From Helicobacteraceae bacterium (GTDB lineage: Bacteria; Campylobacterota; Campylobacteria; Campylobacterales; Sulfurimonadaceae), in contig WTBY01000003.1 of NCBI GenBank assembly GCA_013138865.1, forward strand, positions 1 through 64,000: a DNA stretch of 64,000 nucleotides. The letters run 5' to 3'. Below are positions 16,140 to 23,565 of the stretch, in pieces (the first letter of the stretch is position 1; every line of letters begins with the position of its first letter). The notes beneath the pieces were generated by a model. That model saw only the letters and a program-made list of their open reading frames with translations. It had not been told where the DNA came from and ran no database searches. The translations under genes and the position numbers were made by a program.

Positions 16140-17298
16140 ACCTTAGACCTCCTAAAAATGTGCCAGCTATCGAGAGGTAGATCCAAATAAGTAAAAAGTT
16201 TAAATGTTTATACCTAATAGAGAGTAAAAGAGATCCTATAAATGATATGTAGAAAATATACTCATAGTTATTTAAAAATTTCAAAGTAGCTTTATAGTCT
16301 AATATTTTAGACTCTTGTACTGTAGCTTGTGCGTTCATAAGATAGATCTCTTTTCCATCTTTCATAGTTGCTGTTACTTTCTTGTCTAAGGTCGCATCTG
16401 TATATGATCGTATTTTAGTCTCTATATTAGTATAATTTAAGCTAGCAAATAGTAGCCCTGTAACAAGAGTAACAATTTTTAAAACTTTCAGATCTATTTT
16501 AGTCAATAACTTAGAGTTTAAAATGTAGAGTATAAAGCCAAGCCAAGCACTAATATTTATGAATACATTATAGTTTATGAGCTTGTATAGTAACATACCA
16601 AAAGCTACGAGTATGAGTGAGTCAAAATATTCATACTTTTTTTCAAACAGAGCAAACAGGACTAAAAGTCCAACTATCGGTACTATTAAGTATATACCCG
16701 CATGGTATGTTAGTAGAAGTAAAAATATACTTAGAGTTATGATCGCATCATTTAAAATGTTTTTAGTACGAAGTTTTATAATTATTGAGCTGCTAAGTGT
16801 TGCAAGAAAAAGGATAATTAACATATCTGTATCAGCGTATCCAAGGTGTGTTCTTATGTAAAACCCAAGCACACTACTTAGTAAAAGAGCGTTAAAAAAG
16901 CCTAACCAAAAGAGTCGTAGAGAATTAAAAGCCAACACAATAGGAATAACTACAAGTGAAGAGACAACAGCAGGTAAAAAGAGCATTACTTGCTCTACAC
17001 TAAAGGGGCTATACATAGTAGTGTAAGCTACTAGGTAGGCTGTTAAGTTATGGTTGATCTGTATAGACTCACCAACTATGATTTTTTTAGCTATGTCTCC
17101 GTAGTGAGCAGCGTCATCACTCCATATAGAGAGTAGTTCCCCTGCATAATATAAACTTTGATCATCTTTAACCATGTAGTACAAACTTAGCTTTATAGCT
17201 AGTGCGACTAAAAATGCCACTAAAACAAATAGGTATAGTGTCCGACCAGTTAGGTGTTGTTTGTTAAGTGTTAAAAATGATAAAAATTTAGAGTTCAT
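16111..17298 (-). CDS. pglB: PglB-like oligosaccharyltransferase, N-terminal part (frame-shifted)
   Basis: The membrane half of an STT3/PglB enzyme, which transfers a lipid-linked glycan to Asn in the periplasm. After a first helix it has the external-loop acid pair 'WSDDAAHYGD' and the 'RTHLGYADTDML' motif (conserved metal/lipid-binding acids), then about ten more helices. It runs out of frame after 'GGLRFALFGG' at the six-base homopolymer 16123-16128 and ends 'YSY'. No glycan-building pgl genes are nearby. The gene directly upstream encodes a lipoprotein with many glycosylation sequons, which is the likely acceptor. Confidence 0.85.
   Translation of the reverse strand: MNSKFLSFLTLNKQHLTGRTLYLFVLVAFLVALAIKLSLYYMVKDDQSLYYAGELLSIWSDDAAHYGDIAKKIIVGESIQINHNLTAYLVAYTTMYSPFSVEQVMLFLPAVVSSLVVIPIVLAFNSLRLFWLGFFNALLLSSVLGFYIRTHLGYADTDMLIILFLATLSSSIIIKLRTKNILNDAIITLSIFLLLLTYHAGIYLIVPIVGLLVLFALFEKKYEYFDSLILVAFGMLLYKLINYNVFINISAWLGFILYILNSKLLTKIDLKVLKIVTLVTGLLFASLNYTNIETKIRSYTDATLDKKVTATMKDGKEIYLMNAQATVQESKILDYKATLKFLNNYEYIFYISFIGSLLLSIRYKHLNFLLIWIYLSIAGTFLGGLRFALFGGYSY
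16123..16128 (-). other. Homopolymer tract at the pglB frameshift
   Basis: Six C on the + strand (six G in the coding strand), preceded in the gene by five T. Five G would restore an uninterrupted pglB frame through 'LFGGIVINAG'. The tract is short for classical phase variation (usually eight or more), so a fixed mutation or a sequencing error is equally possible. Confidence 0.6.
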
Positions 17299-17310
17299 AA
17301 AGAGAGTGCT

Positions 17311-17330
17311 GAAAGAGGAAAACCTCTTTC
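17311..17330 (-). terminator. Hairpin between lipoprotein gene and pglB
   Basis: GAAAGAGG (17311-17318) and CCTCTTTC (17323-17330) are perfect 8-bp arms around four A. On the minus strand it is followed by CTCTCTTT rather than a T-run, so it would be a weak terminator or an mRNA processing/stability element. It would lower pglB expression relative to the lipoprotein. Confidence 0.5.
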
Positions 17331-17342
17331 AAGCTAAGAAAC

Positions 17343-20015
17343 TTACTTAGTGAAGTTCATGTAAAGTGTTTTAACAGAGTTGTTTGAGTCACCAAAACCA
17401 TCTGTAGCACCAAATATAACTTTTACTTTAGTATTTGCACTTGCATTTGTGATACCAGTAGCAAAAGTTGCAGCTGTAGAATTTGCAATTGATAATTTAT
17501 AACTATCAGTTCCATTATTAGCCCATGCCATATTTAGTAAAGCAGAACCATTCCAAGATCTAAACTGTAAACTAGTTGCATTAGCAGCAACTGCTATGTA
17601 GCCTTGTGCAGCAGCCAATGTAGCATTAGCTGTAGTTGCACTTAATGCACCTGTAGAAATTGCTGAATCAGTCCAGTTTGAACTAGCAGCATAATCAGTA
17701 GCTTGTGTACCATTTTGTACAGCAACAGAAGCTATCCACATAGTTGCATTAGAAGCACCTGTAGTGTTGTCATAGTAAAACTTATCACCATCAGGATCAG
17801 TAATGTTGAAATCTTGTTCCATAACTAATGCACCATTAGTTGCCGTTCTCATCCCAGCTACAACACTTTCATCAGTAGCAGTAACATTAGCTAAACCTGT
17901 TTGTGCAGCATTTGTATTAAAACTTAATAGTGTTCCAGCAATACTAGTAAATGTAGTCGCATTTGGAACACGGTTGATCATAACAGTTACGTTTTGTTCA
18001 GTACCTGATTTTGTAAACTCATCTTTTGGAGTAATTCTAAGAACTGAGTAAGGGTGTCTTCCAGAAACAGAAGCGAAACCTGAGTTGTTACTATCAACAG
18101 TTACATAAAGTTCTCCACTAAATGAACCATTAATATCTGCAGTTCCTGTAGCATTATAACCATTACCAAGTGCTAGTAATACAGCATCTCCAGCAGTTTG
18201 ACTGATAGTAAATGTATTTAACATCTCGTTAACATCAACGTCTGTCTTAGCTAATGTAAATGTTAAGTTTGCATCTTTATTTGCAGTATCTGTACTTACA
18301 ACAACTGAACCATTATTCATATTAGTTGCAGCACTAACAGTTGCATTAGTATCAGCATTATATGCAGCACCTGCAGTAATTTTAGAGTTATAAGCTGGAG
18401 CAGTATTTACTCTAGCATTAGTTGCAGTAACACCATTTCCTCTGAAGTCAACATAGTTTTGTTTAAATAGTGAAATACCTGTTGTGCTTCCTACTGTTGA
18501 AGGTGTCATTGCGTATGCTTGACTATTAGCTACATCATATTTAAGAACTGACATATTGTTACCACTAGCATCTGTTGCTTTGAAACCTATTGTAGCATCT
18601 GCTAAATTAACAAGATCTCCTAAGTTAGAGAAGTTACCAGTACTACCGTCTTGTGATGTATGGTTTCCATCTAGTGCTACGTAAACTGCATCATATAATG
18701 AAGCAACATCAAATGTTGTTTTTGCTGTAGCACCACTTGCATCAGTTACAAGACCTGCTGCTGTTAAAGAAGCACCGGCTGCTGTTTCTAAATCAGCTAA
18801 TGTCCAAGTGTCAGTATATGAAACACCTTCATTTGATGTACTTGTTACTTTTACGCTAGTTAATGAAGTATTTGTATCTGCAGTAAACTTAACTTTAGAG
18901 TCTTGGTATCTTGTCATGTTGTAATCATTTAACTCAATAGCAATTTTAGTAGCTTTCGAGAATGGAGCTTCAACTGCTGTACCTTTTGCAACAAATTCTG
19001 CAAAGAATGTAGCTTTTGTGTTATTTAAATCAGCAGTAGCTGTTCCTGTCTCAATATAAAATGTTGCAGCTAAACCATTAGTCTGAGCATCATTATTTAA
19101 TTTGAAACCATTTTCATTGTCTGGTGCTAAGCTATTAATAGCCATGTAATTACCAGCAGCAGATTTAACTAATCTTAACGCACTAGTTGTGTCAATTGGT
19201 TGAAAGTCATTCGTGCTTGTTGTACCATTGGCAACATTGTTTACAAGAGCGTTTTCCATATCAACTGATTTTAAACTACCATCAACAATAAATGTTCTTG
19301 AAACAGCTGTAAACTGTTGTAGTTGAGTGTCAATAGCAGCAATAGCTGCTGCTTCAATATTTGCTAAATTAGCATCAAGATCTGCACCAGCTTTTTTTGT
19401 AATTAAGCTTGCTACAAAGTCTGCTGCTTTTGCACTTGAAAGTGTTCCTAAAATTGCATTCATTGCACCAAAGTCAGTACCTGCTTTAGGCTCAGTTGAT
19501 GTAAGATCAGCTTGAGTTAAACCTAGAGCTTCGGCAACTTGTTTTGTTAGAGCAGTTACATTTGCTTCATCAGAAATATTGTAGTCATTTTGATTTGACA
19601 ACATTGTGTCAGCAATTGCAGTTGAAAATGAAGTTAAGTATTTGAAACCTTTTGCTGGCATTTTATACTCTGTTGTTGTTAAATTAGCTTCATTACCAGC
19701 ATCATTAAGAATAGTAATGTACGTTTTAACACCACTTGGTTTAAGTGAAAGATAAGTAGTACCAGCTAGGTCTGTTCCAGTAGCATTTGATTCTACTACA
19801 CCACTTGCACCTAATGTGTACTGTGAATAGAGTGTACCATCAAGATTTCTACCTGTTACGTTACCATCAACAAGTTGACCCTTAACAGCTGTTGCTGTTG
19901 AAGAAACTCCTGATGTTGTTGTAGGCGTAGTTGAAGAAGAACTTCCACACCCTGCGAAACCAGCCGCAAGAATTGTTGCCGCAGCAACCGAAATTAAAGA
20001 TTTGTTTATAGTCAT
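17343..20015 (-). CDS. Large sequon-rich outer-surface lipoprotein
   Basis: An 890-residue protein with a lipoprotein signal ending F20-A-G-C23, then Ser/Thr linker and a long body rich in Ala, Thr, Asn, Asp and Ser. It is probably a surface-exposed beta-rich protein; repeated 'VKVT', 'DPDGDKFYYDNTTG' pieces recall cadherin-like or S-layer-type domains. By eye it has 16 D/E-x-N-x-S/T sequons, for example DGNVT, EANLT, DYNIS, DTNTS, DFNIT and two DSNNS. Chance would give about two. pglB follows 44 bases downstream on the same strand. AGGAG stands 5 bases before the ATG. No enzymatic motif was seen. Confidence 0.7.
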   Translation of the reverse strand: MTINKSLISVAAATILAAGFAGCGSSSSTTPTTTSGVSSTATAVKGQLVDGNVTGRNLDGTLYSQYTLGASGVVESNATGTDLAGTTYLSLKPSGVKTYITILNDAGNEANLTTTEYKMPAKGFKYLTSFSTAIADTMLSNQNDYNISDEANVTALTKQVAEALGLTQADLTSTEPKAGTDFGAMNAILGTLSSAKAADFVASLITKKAGADLDANLANIEAAAIAAIDTQLQQFTAVSRTFIVDGSLKSVDMENALVNNVANGTTSTNDFQPIDTTSALRLVKSAAGNYMAINSLAPDNENGFKLNNDAQTNGLAATFYIETGTATADLNNTKATFFAEFVAKGTAVEAPFSKATKIAIELNDYNMTRYQDSKVKFTADTNTSLTSVKVTSTSNEGVSYTDTWTLADLETAAGASLTAAGLVTDASGATAKTTFDVASLYDAVYVALDGNHTSQDGSTGNFSNLGDLVNLADATIGFKATDASGNNMSVLKYDVANSQAYAMTPSTVGSTTGISLFKQNYVDFRGNGVTATNARVNTAPAYNSKITAGAAYNADTNATVSAATNMNNGSVVVSTDTANKDANLTFTLAKTDVDVNEMLNTFTISQTAGDAVLLALGNGYNATGTADINGSFSGELYVTVDSNNSGFASVSGRHPYSVLRITPKDEFTKSGTEQNVTVMINRVPNATTFTSIAGTLLSFNTNAAQTGLANVTATDESVVAGMRTATNGALVMEQDFNITDPDGDKFYYDNTTGASNATMWIASVAVQNGTQATDYAASSNWTDSAISTGALSATTANATLAAAQGYIAVAANATSLQFRSWNGSALLNMAWANNGTDSYKLSIANSTAATFATGITNASANTKVKVIFGATDGFGDSNNSVKTLYMNFTK

Positions 20016-20192
20016 AAAGACTCCTTTTTATGTAAGATTTTGCAAATTCAAATTCGCCAAAGTCTTGTTTATAGTATTGTCATAGGTTTTGCTATGTTAC
20101 TAGTAAGAACAAAACAATGCTCAATACTCACTTTGCGAACCCATTTTAAAAGGTAAAATATAGTTTATATATAAAACCCGCGAGGACATTAT

Positions 20193-20222
20193 ACTTTACG
20201 TATAGTTATTTATACCTTAAGT
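20193..20222. promoter_or_regulatory. Operator-like inverted repeat on the lipoprotein side
   Basis: ACTTTACGTATA (20193-20204) and TATACCTTAAGT (20211-20222) form an inverted repeat around six bases. The same 12-base element occurs twice more at 20447-20479, before the regulator gene. Confidence 0.5.
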
Positions 20223-20302
20223 GAAGTTTTTGAATTAGTTATTTTTATTTATTATCTATTTAAATAGTTGTGTTAGAGTGTAAAAGGAAGAGAGAATGCA
20301 AT

Positions 20303-20346
20303 GGTGCTAAAAGTAAACTCTTAGCACCTTTACAGGTAAAAACCTG
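20303..20346 (+). other. Two tandem hairpins, possible terminator or small RNA end
   Basis: GGTGCTAA (20303-20310) pairs perfectly with TTAGCACC (20321-20328); directly after it CAGGT (20333-20337) pairs with ACCTG (20342-20346) around four A. No open frame precedes them on the + strand, so they may end an untranslated transcript or fold in the mRNA leader of a neighbour. Confidence 0.35.
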
Positions 20347-20446
20347 CAAATTCAAAACGTGGAATCATGCTTTAATATTTTACGTGTCAACTTGTGCACA
20401 AGTTTGAACATGACACTATAAGTAAAGATAACTTCAACAACAGAAG

Positions 20447-20479
20447 TATACGTTAAGTATAATTAGCTATACCTTAAGT
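20447..20479. promoter_or_regulatory. Operator-like direct repeat before the XRE regulator
   Basis: TATACGTTAAGT (20447-20458) and TATACCTTAAGT (20468-20479) are direct repeats 21 bases apart, two helical turns. They share the element found as an inverted repeat at 20193-20222. The regulator encoded 44 bases downstream is the likely ligand. Confidence 0.5.
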
Positions 20480-20522
20480 CTATAGGTTTTTATTAAACTA
20501 TCTCTTTTAAAGGAGGTAAGTT

Positions 20523-20879
20523 ATGGAACTTTATGAGAGAATTAACACTATACTAAAACTAAAAAAGTTAAATAAAAAAGAGTTTGCTTTAAAACTTATA
20601 GACTTATCTCCTAAGTTAAAAAGAACTGGTGAGACTCCTACACTTACCACTATTTACTCATACCTTAATGGGAATAGAGAAGTTCAAGTTGAGCTTATAA
20701 GCTATATAGCCGAAGTTTTAGACATAAGTGAACAAGAGTTATTTGAGCATAGTTCTGAACCTTATGAAGTTGAGACAGCCTCTATGCTTAAATATGCACC
20801 TAAAAGTATAGTTATGAAAATACAAGAGAAATTAGAGCCTTATAAACGAATACACGATGAGTTGGATAAAGAGATATAA
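20523..20879 (+). CDS. XRE-type DNA-binding regulator
   Basis: A 118-residue protein with an N-terminal helix-turn-helix of the Cro/C1 type (residues about 5-75; 'NKKEFALKL' and 'TIYSYLNGNREV' are the likely HTH helices) and a short helical C-terminal tail. A strong AGGAGGT stands 5-6 bases before the ATG. Upstream direct repeats suggest autoregulation, and matching repeats ahead of the sequon-rich lipoprotein suggest it also controls that gene. It is not a phage repressor with a LexA-type peptidase domain. Confidence 0.75.
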   Translation: MELYERINTILKLKKLNKKEFALKLIDLSPKLKRTGETPTLTTIYSYLNGNREVQVELISYIAEVLDISEQELFEHSSEPYEVETASMLKYAPKSIVMKIQEKLEPYKRIHDELDKEI

Positions 20880-20886
20880 TACGCTA

Positions 20887-21030
20887 TAATTTTGTCAAAG
20901 GGCTAGAGGGTTTAACCCTCTTAACTCTAAAGCTAACTTTAAATCGGAAAATTATAATAGTTAGCCTAAGTTTAAACCTTTTCATGGTTTATTCCTTTGA
21001 CAAATTTGTCCTAGCTCGTAAGAGTTAGGA
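20887..21030 (+). ncRNA. Candidate multi-branched structured RNA
   Basis: A closing stem TTTGTCAAAGG (20891-20901) / CCTTTGACAAA (20994-21004), 11 perfect pairs, encloses three hairpins: AGAGGGT/ACCCTCT (20905-20921), GCTAACT/AGTTAGC (20932-20938 / 20959-20965) and TAAACC/GGTTTA (20973-20978 / 20986-20991). A further hairpin CCTAGCTC/GAGTTAGG with a GTAA tetraloop follows (21010-21029). TATAAT boxes at 20875-20880 and 20885-20890 could start transcription at its 5' edge. No protein is encoded. It fits no RNA family I can name (not tRNA, 6S, SRP RNA or a known riboswitch). It may be independent or a leader of radC. Confidence 0.5.
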
Positions 21031-21125
21031 ACTTCTTACTTTAACTAACAACTACTCATTAAACTTAAAATATGTCAAAATGCAATATTTTTTAATATTT
21101 TATTACTTTTTAACTAAACTAACTT

Positions 21126-21791
21126 ATGAAAAAAATAGAAGATCTTTTTAATTTAGACAAACCTAGAGAAAAGTTATTTTTAAAAGGTGCTTCTTCTTTA
21201 AAAGAGTATGAGCTTATGGCTATTTTACTTGGAAGTGTTGGTGGCGATCTTTTAAGTGTCTCTAAAAAAGTGATGCGTGTTATAGAAAATAAAAATCATT
21301 CTGAATTAAGCATAAAAGATTTTACTTACATAAAAGGGATCGGTAGAGTAAAGGCTATGAACATTTTAGCTATGTTAGAGTTTCATAAACGCTTTAGCAA
21401 GAGTGAAAAACTTTTTATAAAAGATTCGCGTGTAGTGTATGAAAATTTAAAAGAGTACTATAACAAAAAGCAGGAGTACTTAATACTTTTTACTTTAGAT
21501 GGTGCAAGAGGGTTAATAGAAAAAAGAGTTATCACTATTGGTATTTTAAATGAGTCCTTGATCCACCCTAGAGAGGTTTTTGCTCCAGCCATAGAAGATC
21601 GAGCAGCTTCAATCATTTTAGCCCACAACCACCCTAGTGGTTGTTTAAAGGCTAGTGAAATGGATCTGCATATGACCAACATTATAAAGCAGAGTGCAGA
21701 ACTATTGGGTATAGAGTTTTTAGACCATATTATTTTTACTAAAGATGGTTTTAGTTCTATTTTAAATAGTGAAATTATGGGGTTTACTTAA
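21126..21791 (+). CDS. radC: RadC-family JAMM domain protein
   Basis: A 221-residue RadC homologue: helix-hairpin-helix-like region at about 65-90 ('TYIKGIGRVKAMNILAM') and a C-terminal JAMM metalloprotease fold with H167-N-H169-P-S-G and D180, the expected zinc ligands. RadC was named for DNA repair, but this role has been disproved for E. coli; related genes are frequent in mobile and defence regions. Here it lies downstream of the candidate RNA and convergent with small membrane pair B, whose last codons overlap its 3' end by 30 bases. Confidence 0.9.
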   Translation: MKKIEDLFNLDKPREKLFLKGASSLKEYELMAILLGSVGGDLLSVSKKVMRVIENKNHSELSIKDFTYIKGIGRVKAMNILAMLEFHKRFSKSEKLFIKDSRVVYENLKEYYNKKQEYLILFTLDGARGLIEKRVITIGILNESLIHPREVFAPAIEDRAASIILAHNHPSGCLKASEMDLHMTNIIKQSAELLGIEFLDHIIFTKDGFSSILNSEIMGFT

Positions 21792-21860
21792 AGAAAAAAC
21801 ACCATAAACTAATACAGCTAATACAGCTAAAATTCCAAAAGCACCTACTAATTCATTCAT
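21762..21860 (-). CDS. 32-residue membrane peptide, pair B second gene
   Basis: A 32-codon frame with one strongly hydrophobic helix (residues about 5-24, Ala/Leu/Val rich) and a short polar tail. It starts at 21860 in a TAATG overlap with the stop of the preceding two-helix gene, with GAGGAT as ribosome binding site, so it is translationally coupled. Its last 30 bases overlap the 3' end of radC on the other strand. Parallel peptides exist in pairs A and C. Function unknown. Confidence 0.6.
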   Translation of the reverse strand: MNELVGAFGILAVLAVLVYGVFSLSKPHNFTI

Positions 21861-22111
21861 TATAAATCCTCTAGTTCATTGATTAAAATATCAATATTTT
21901 TTCTTAATCTATTCATTTTGTAAATAATCATAAAAGCAACAATAACACCACTCAAACCAATCAAAGAGTAAAAAAGTACTAACTTACCTATTATTACTTG
22001 ATAAAAAACAGTAAAACTACCAGTTAAAATAGTCATAAAGAATATAAACATATTTTTATGATCATCTCTTAATATGTTTATTTTCTCTTTAATATTATCT
22101 AACTTGCTCAT
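21860..22111 (-). CDS. Two-helix membrane protein, pair B first gene
   Basis: An 83-residue protein: charged N-terminal helix ('MSKLDNIKEKINILRDD'), two membrane segments (about 20-44 and 48-66) and a charged, probably coiled C-terminal helix. It is clearly related to the protein at 23288-23506 (both begin M-x-K-L-D-x-x-K-E and end E/R-D-L). The start at 22111 is chosen because a TATAAT box ends 7 bases before it, implying a leaderless message; the ATG at 22129 lies upstream of that box. No function is known. Confidence 0.65.
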   Translation of the reverse strand: MSKLDNIKEKINILRDDHKNMFIFFMTILTGSFTVFYQVIIGKLVLFYSLIGLSGVIVAFMIIYKMNRLRKNIDILINELEDL

Positions 22112-22117
22112 GTTATC

Positions 22118-22146
22118 ATTATACAACAAATAAAAGTAAATGCGAA
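22118..22146 (-). promoter_or_regulatory. Leaderless promoter of pair B
   Basis: Minus strand TATAAT (22123-22118), 17-base spacer, then TTCGCA (22146-22141) as a weaker -35 box. The distance from -10 to the ATG (six bases) matches pair A and is one base longer than pair C. Confidence 0.6.
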
Positions 22147-22247
22147 ATAGTTGTAAATTGTAATGATCGCAATACTAATTTAATCTCTTTCTTACAACTT
22201 AAGTGTTAGTATCACATACTAATTTTTTAATATTTTTTGGAGACTTA

Positions 22248-23168
22248 ATGGACGCTGCTAAACTAATCTGGATGAACGGAAAATTTATACCTTGGGCTGA
22301 TGCTACAACGCATGTACTTTCACATACACTACACTATGGAAATGGTGTAATTGAAGGTACAAAAGCTTATAAAACTGAAAAAGGCTATGCAATTTTTCGT
22401 CTTAATGATCATACAACTCGCCTTAAAGAGTCAGCTAAAATGACTTTAATTGATATACCTTACACTGTAGAAGAGATGAATGAAGCACAAATAGAGCTTA
22501 TTAAACTAAATGAGTTCAAAGCTGACAATATCTATATTCGTCCATTCTCATTTTTAGGTTATGGCGTTATGGGTCTTCAACATTCTGAGGCTCCAGTTGA
22601 GACAATTTTAGCTGCTTGGGAGTGGGGAGCTTACTTAGGCGAAGAGGGACTTAAAAGTGGAATAAAACTTAAAGTTGCTTCTATGACTCGTCCTGCAAAC
22701 ACATCTAATATGGGTAAAGCAAAAGCAACTGCAAACTATTTAAACTCTCAAATGGCTAAACATGAAGCTCTTGATTGTGGTTATGATGAAGCTCTTTTAC
22801 TTGATGATCAAGGTTATGTGGCAGAAGCTAGTGCTGCATCTTTTTTCATGGTTCGCCATGGCAAACTTATAACTCCACCAAATGATAATTCTTTAGAGTC
22901 TATTACTCAAAAGATGGTTATTGAGTTAGCTAATGATATGGGTATAGAAGTAGAGCGTCGCCGTATATCTCGTGAAGAAATTTATGTAGCTGAAGAGTGT
23001 TTTTTAACAGGAACAGCAGCTGAGATCACACCTGTTAAGAATATAGATGGTCGCATAATTGGTTGTGGTTCTCGTGGTGATATAACGGAGAAACTCCAAT
23101 CTACTTATTTTGATGTTGTATTTGGTCGTAACGCTAAATATGAACACTATTTAACGTATGTAAACTAA
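22248..23168 (+). CDS. ilvE: Branched-chain amino acid aminotransferase
   Basis: IlvE transfers the amino group between glutamate and the 2-oxo acids of Val, Leu and Ile, using PLP. The 306-residue protein has the class IV aminotransferase signature; Lys159 in 'KAKATANYLNS' is the predicted PLP lysine, and 'AEASAASFFMVRHGK' and 'TGTAAEITPV' are conserved phosphate-binding parts. The start at 22248 (M-D-A-A-K) has GGAG 5-6 bases upstream; the longer frame to 22203 lacks this. It lies between small membrane pairs B and C. Confidence 0.94.
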   Translation: MDAAKLIWMNGKFIPWADATTHVLSHTLHYGNGVIEGTKAYKTEKGYAIFRLNDHTTRLKESAKMTLIDIPYTVEEMNEAQIELIKLNEFKADNIYIRPFSFLGYGVMGLQHSEAPVETILAAWEWGAYLGEEGLKSGIKLKVASMTRPANTSNMGKAKATANYLNSQMAKHEALDCGYDEALLLDDQGYVAEASAASFFMVRHGKLITPPNDNSLESITQKMVIELANDMGIEVERRRISREEIYVAEECFLTGTAAEITPVKNIDGRIIGCGSRGDITEKLQSTYFDVVFGRNAKYEHYLTYVN

Positions 23169-23192
23169 TAACTTTTAAAGGGCATTTGCCTT

Positions 23193-23288
23193 TTACTGTA
23201 ATTCTGTTGTACTTATTTTTACTACTGCGAACATTGTTGCTAAAAATACACCTAATGAAATTATAAAATATATATTTTCTTCTAACAT
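23193..23288 (-). CDS. 31-residue membrane peptide, pair C second gene
   Basis: A 31-codon frame with one hydrophobic helix (residues 6-23) and tail 'KISTTELQ'. It starts in a TAATG overlap with the stop of the upstream gene, with AAGGGATC as ribosome binding site, just as in pair B. The 'KIST' tail is also present in the pair A peptide. It lies directly downstream of the ilvE 3' end, convergent. Function unknown. Confidence 0.6.
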   Translation of the reverse strand: MLEENIYFIISLGVFLATMFAVVKISTTELQ

Positions 23289-23506
23289 TATAGATCCCTT
23301 AATAATTTAATTTTTTTAACTGTTATTTTAAGTAACCATAGGATGACAATACATAAAAAAATAACAGCTATTAGTGCATATATAAGCTTACTAGATGTTT
23401 CGTGCTGTGCAATCCAACCAATTAGCGAGACTACTATAATAATCATTGTAATTAATAAACTTCTAAATAAAATAATTTCTTCTTTTAATTCATCTAATTT
23501 AGCCAT
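23288..23506 (-). CDS. Two-helix membrane protein, pair C first gene
   Basis: A 72-residue protein with a charged N-terminal helix ('MAKLDELKEEIILFRS'), two membrane segments (about 17-34 and 41-61) and a basic end 'KKIKLLRDL'. It aligns along its whole length with the protein at 21860-22111. The ATG follows a TATAAT box by five bases, so the transcript is probably leaderless. The hairpin-like two-helix shape with a charged end recalls small regulatory or holin-like membrane proteins, but no family is recognised. Confidence 0.65.
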   Translation of the reverse strand: MAKLDELKEEIILFRSLLITMIIIVVSLIGWIAQHETSSKLIYALIAVIFLCIVILWLLKITVKKIKLLRDL

Positions 23507-23511
23507 TAAAA

Positions 23512-23540
23512 ATTATACAATAAAAGTAAAAAAATGTAAA
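23512..23540 (-). promoter_or_regulatory. Leaderless promoter of pair C
   Basis: Minus strand TTTACA (23540-23535), 17 bases, TATAAT (23517-23512), then the ATG after five more bases. The sequence around the -10 box (TTGTATAAT) is shared with pairs A and B. Confidence 0.65.
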
Positions 23541-23565
23541 TGAAGCAGTGAGTTAGTTCATCCTA

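Larger units (their letters stand above)
20016..20522. other. 507-bp divergent regulatory region
   Basis: No gene is seen between the lipoprotein start and the XRE-type regulator. The region carries four copies of an ACTTWASGTATA element (20193-20222 and 20447-20479), two tandem hairpins (20303-20346) and a repeated GCAAATTCAAA (20042-20052 and 20347-20357). It is therefore likely to control both flanking genes. Confidence 0.55.
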
